Source of the DNA: Fimbriimonas sp.
Lineage (GTDB): Bacteria; Armatimonadota; Fimbriimonadia; Fimbriimonadales; Fimbriimonadaceae
Length of the DNA: 7,240 nucleotides
NCBI GenBank assembly: GCA_030447945.1
Contig: JAUJNV010000091.1
Location: 1-7,240 of the forward strand
Direction of reading: 5' to 3'
The notes beneath the pieces are model-generated. The model did no database searches. It was not told where the DNA came from and was given only the letters and a program-made list of their open reading frames with translations. The position numbers were made by a program, and so were the translations under genes. Positions within the stretch are counted from its first letter, which is position 1. Each line of letters starts with the position of its first letter. This document shows positions 5,833 through 7,240 of this stretch, one piece after another.

Positions 5833-7240
5833 CTACTTGGACGCGGTCTTCCCGTTGATCGCCTGCAGGGCCCGCTTCGCGGCGGCTCGCACGGCTTTGT
5901 CTTCCGAGCTTAAGTAAGGGCGGAGGAAGGCGGCGGCGCCTGGGTGCCGCGACCGGCCGAACGCGTGCAGCGCCACGGCGAGATCCGCCCCGCTAGAGCG
6001 CACAGCGATGCGGCGCATCGCCGCGAACGCCGCGGGCTCCGCATACTTGCTCAGGCCGTTGATCACTTGGGCGCTCACCTCGGGGTCAGGATCCTCGGCG
6101 AGGCGCAGAAGTCTGGGCAGGAAGCGGGCCGTCGGCTCCGCAACCGCCATGTCCAGCGCCGCCGCCCGCCGCACATTGACGCCGCGAGAGGCCAGCCACC
6201 CATCGAGTCGGTGGTCGTTCGACGGGTGGGTCAGGTAATCGGAAACCATCCAGTCATCGTCGATGCCCCTCTCGATCACGCTAACCACCGCATCGGTAAG
6301 ATCCGGATCGAAGTCTTTGCCCGCGCACCGGGCCGCGACGCTTCGCACCCCCTCGTCGGAATCCGTAAGGCCGGCAAGGAGCAGCCGCTTCAAGTCGGGC
6401 ACCTTCCGCTCGTAGAGATCCCCCAGGGCTACCGAGCGCACGCCTCCGTGGGAATCGCTCAGCAGAGACCTGATCTGGGCCTCGCTCAAAGGCGGGGGGC
6501 GCTTGGTGTCGCCACTGGTGAGGTGGCCGGCGGCGCGCGCCCGGACGCGGCCGTCCTCGTCGTCGAGCAGCGCGAGCAGCATCGCGTCCTTCTCCTTCTC
6601 GCTCGACCGTCCGATGAGATCGGCGATGCACACCCGCACACCCGCCGGCCACGCGTCGCGCTCGCGGAACAGCCGCTTTCCGTCCTTCACGGCATCGTCG
6701 AGCGCCATTTGGGCGCTCATTCGCACCTCGCGGTCGGGGTCTTCGAGCAGGGGGGCGATGGTGCGGAGGGCGTCGTCCTCCGACTCGGGCTTTAGGAGGC
6801 TGAGGCCGACGGCGCGAAACAGCTTGTCCGGGTGCGCGAGCATCGGGCGGATCGTCGGCTGGAGGAGCTTCTGGTCCCCTTCCGGGAGCGCCGATACCGC
6901 GTTCAGCACGACCGTGGGATTCGGGTCGCCGGCCAGGTCCGTCAGCTCCGCCTGACGAGCCGCCGGAAGCTTTCGGAACGCGTCCCACGTGTGGCCGGGA
7001 AACGTCATCTCCGCGCCCGTGCCGCACCGGCCGAACGGAGGGCACACTTGCTGGGCCGGGGTCCCGAGGGCGCAGAGCGCGCGCACTGCCTCCCGGCGGA
7101 CGGTGGGATCGGGCGACTCCGCGCTACGGCTCGCCGCCGCCACGACCTGGCGGCACAGGTCGACGAACACGGACGTGTCCACCCGCGTCTCCCCTTCGAG
7201 CTCCTCCCAGAGTGCGGCCAGAGCTTCCTCACCCCTCTCG
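5833..7240 (-). CDS. HEAT-repeat protein, N-terminus beyond the window
   Basis: At least 468 residues, almost wholly alpha-solenoid. Numbering from an in-frame GTG at 7182, HEAT-type units with the D-P-x-x-x-V-R signature occur at about 23, 85, 147, 207, 242, 273, 363 and 425 (for example EDPDREVRMSAQMAL and SSEDKAVRAAAKRAL), with weaker units near 116 and 332. The frame is open through the GTG to the right edge; the added 19 residues (ERGEEALAALWEELEGETR) look like a real helix, so the true start is probably outside and any signal peptide cannot be judged. Cysteines C37, C47 and C53 cluster around PPFGRCGTG between the first two units. The end is basic (INGKTASK). Such proteins serve as protein-binding scaffolds; no partner or catalytic domain is visible. 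EZ-HEAT/PBS-lyase-like repeats are a possible subtype. It precedes the HAMP gene on the same strand by 275 nt. Confidence 0.85.
   Translation of the reverse strand, partial: ERGEEALAALWEELEGETRVDTSVFVDLCRQVVAAASRSAESPDPTVRREAVRALCALGTPAQQVCPPFGRCGTGAEMTFPGHTWDAFRKLPAARQAELTDLAGDPNPTVVLNAVSALPEGDQKLLQPTIRPMLAHPDKLFRAVGLSLLKPESEDDALRTIAPLLEDPDREVRMSAQMALDDAVKDGKRLFRERDAWPAGVRVCIADLIGRSSEKEKDAMLLALLDDEDGRVRARAAGHLTSGDTKRPPPLSEAQIRSLLSDSHGGVRSVALGDLYERKVPDLKRLLLAGLTDSDEGVRSVAARCAGKDFDPDLTDAVVSVIERGIDDDWMVSDYLTHPSNDHRLDGWLASRGVNVRRAAALDMAVAEPTARFLPRLLRLAEDPDPEVSAQVINGLSKYAEPAAFAAMRRIAVRSSGADLAVALHAFGRSRHPGAAAFLRPYLSSEDKAVRAAAKRALQAINGKTASK

Noticed and set aside
5944..6795. 283-codon open frame on the + strand opposite the HEAT-repeat gene
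   Set aside because: Arg/His/Gly-rich chance frame in GC-rich DNA; the minus strand has regular HEAT signatures.

Overview
This is a high-GC bacterial window with five protein genes, one open at the right edge, separated by short gaps (156-286 nt) rich in hairpins. No rRNA, tRNA, CRISPR array, transposase or phage gene was recognised. The protein families are HAF-repeat secreted protein, STN-like/secretin-N-like domains, poly-HAMP and HEAT repeats. Together with GC richness, Shine-Dalgarno sites and TTG starts, they fit a large-genome environmental bacterium. Armatimonadota or Planctomycetota are plausible, but nothing in the window fixes the phylum.

Layout, left to right. 1-259 has no convincing gene. 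260-2068 (-) encodes a secreted 602-residue protein with a signal peptide, six HAF-type repeats and a C-terminal set of GPYxxW/SGRISLW repeats. Its leader carries a 17-codon upstream ORF (2072-2125) that stops 3 nt before the gene and in the same frame. The end of this small ORF forms a 7-bp hairpin that covers the gene's presumed ribosome binding site. 2248-2625 (-) is a 125-residue protein of unknown function with a TTG start. A 156-nt divergent promoter region follows, with a perfect 10-bp inverted repeat that touches a TATACT -10 candidate. 2782-4848 (+) encodes a 688-residue protein with a short hydrophobic N-terminus and two STN-like modules, but no recognisable secretin barrel.

The 688-residue gene converges on a short HAMP gene (5135-5557, -). 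Between them lies a 247-nt block with imperfect 46-bp inverted ends (38/46 identical), a third partial copy inside, and a 9-bp internal stem; it resembles a REP cluster or a MITE. The HAMP protein looks like a soluble fragment of a poly-HAMP sensor that stops inside its second HAMP unit. A perfect 12-bp hairpin with a GAA loop lies upstream of it. 5833-7240 (-) is a HEAT-repeat protein whose reading frame runs off the right edge.

The genes do not form a recognisable pathway. The 125-aa and 602-aa genes are co-directional and may share a transcript; the HEAT and HAMP genes are co-directional but 275 nt apart with hairpins between them. I see no convincing known or new defence, biosynthetic or mobile system. 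The most unusual items are the upstream ORF/hairpin arrangement, the divergent-promoter inverted repeat, the inverted-repeat block and the truncated poly-HAMP gene.
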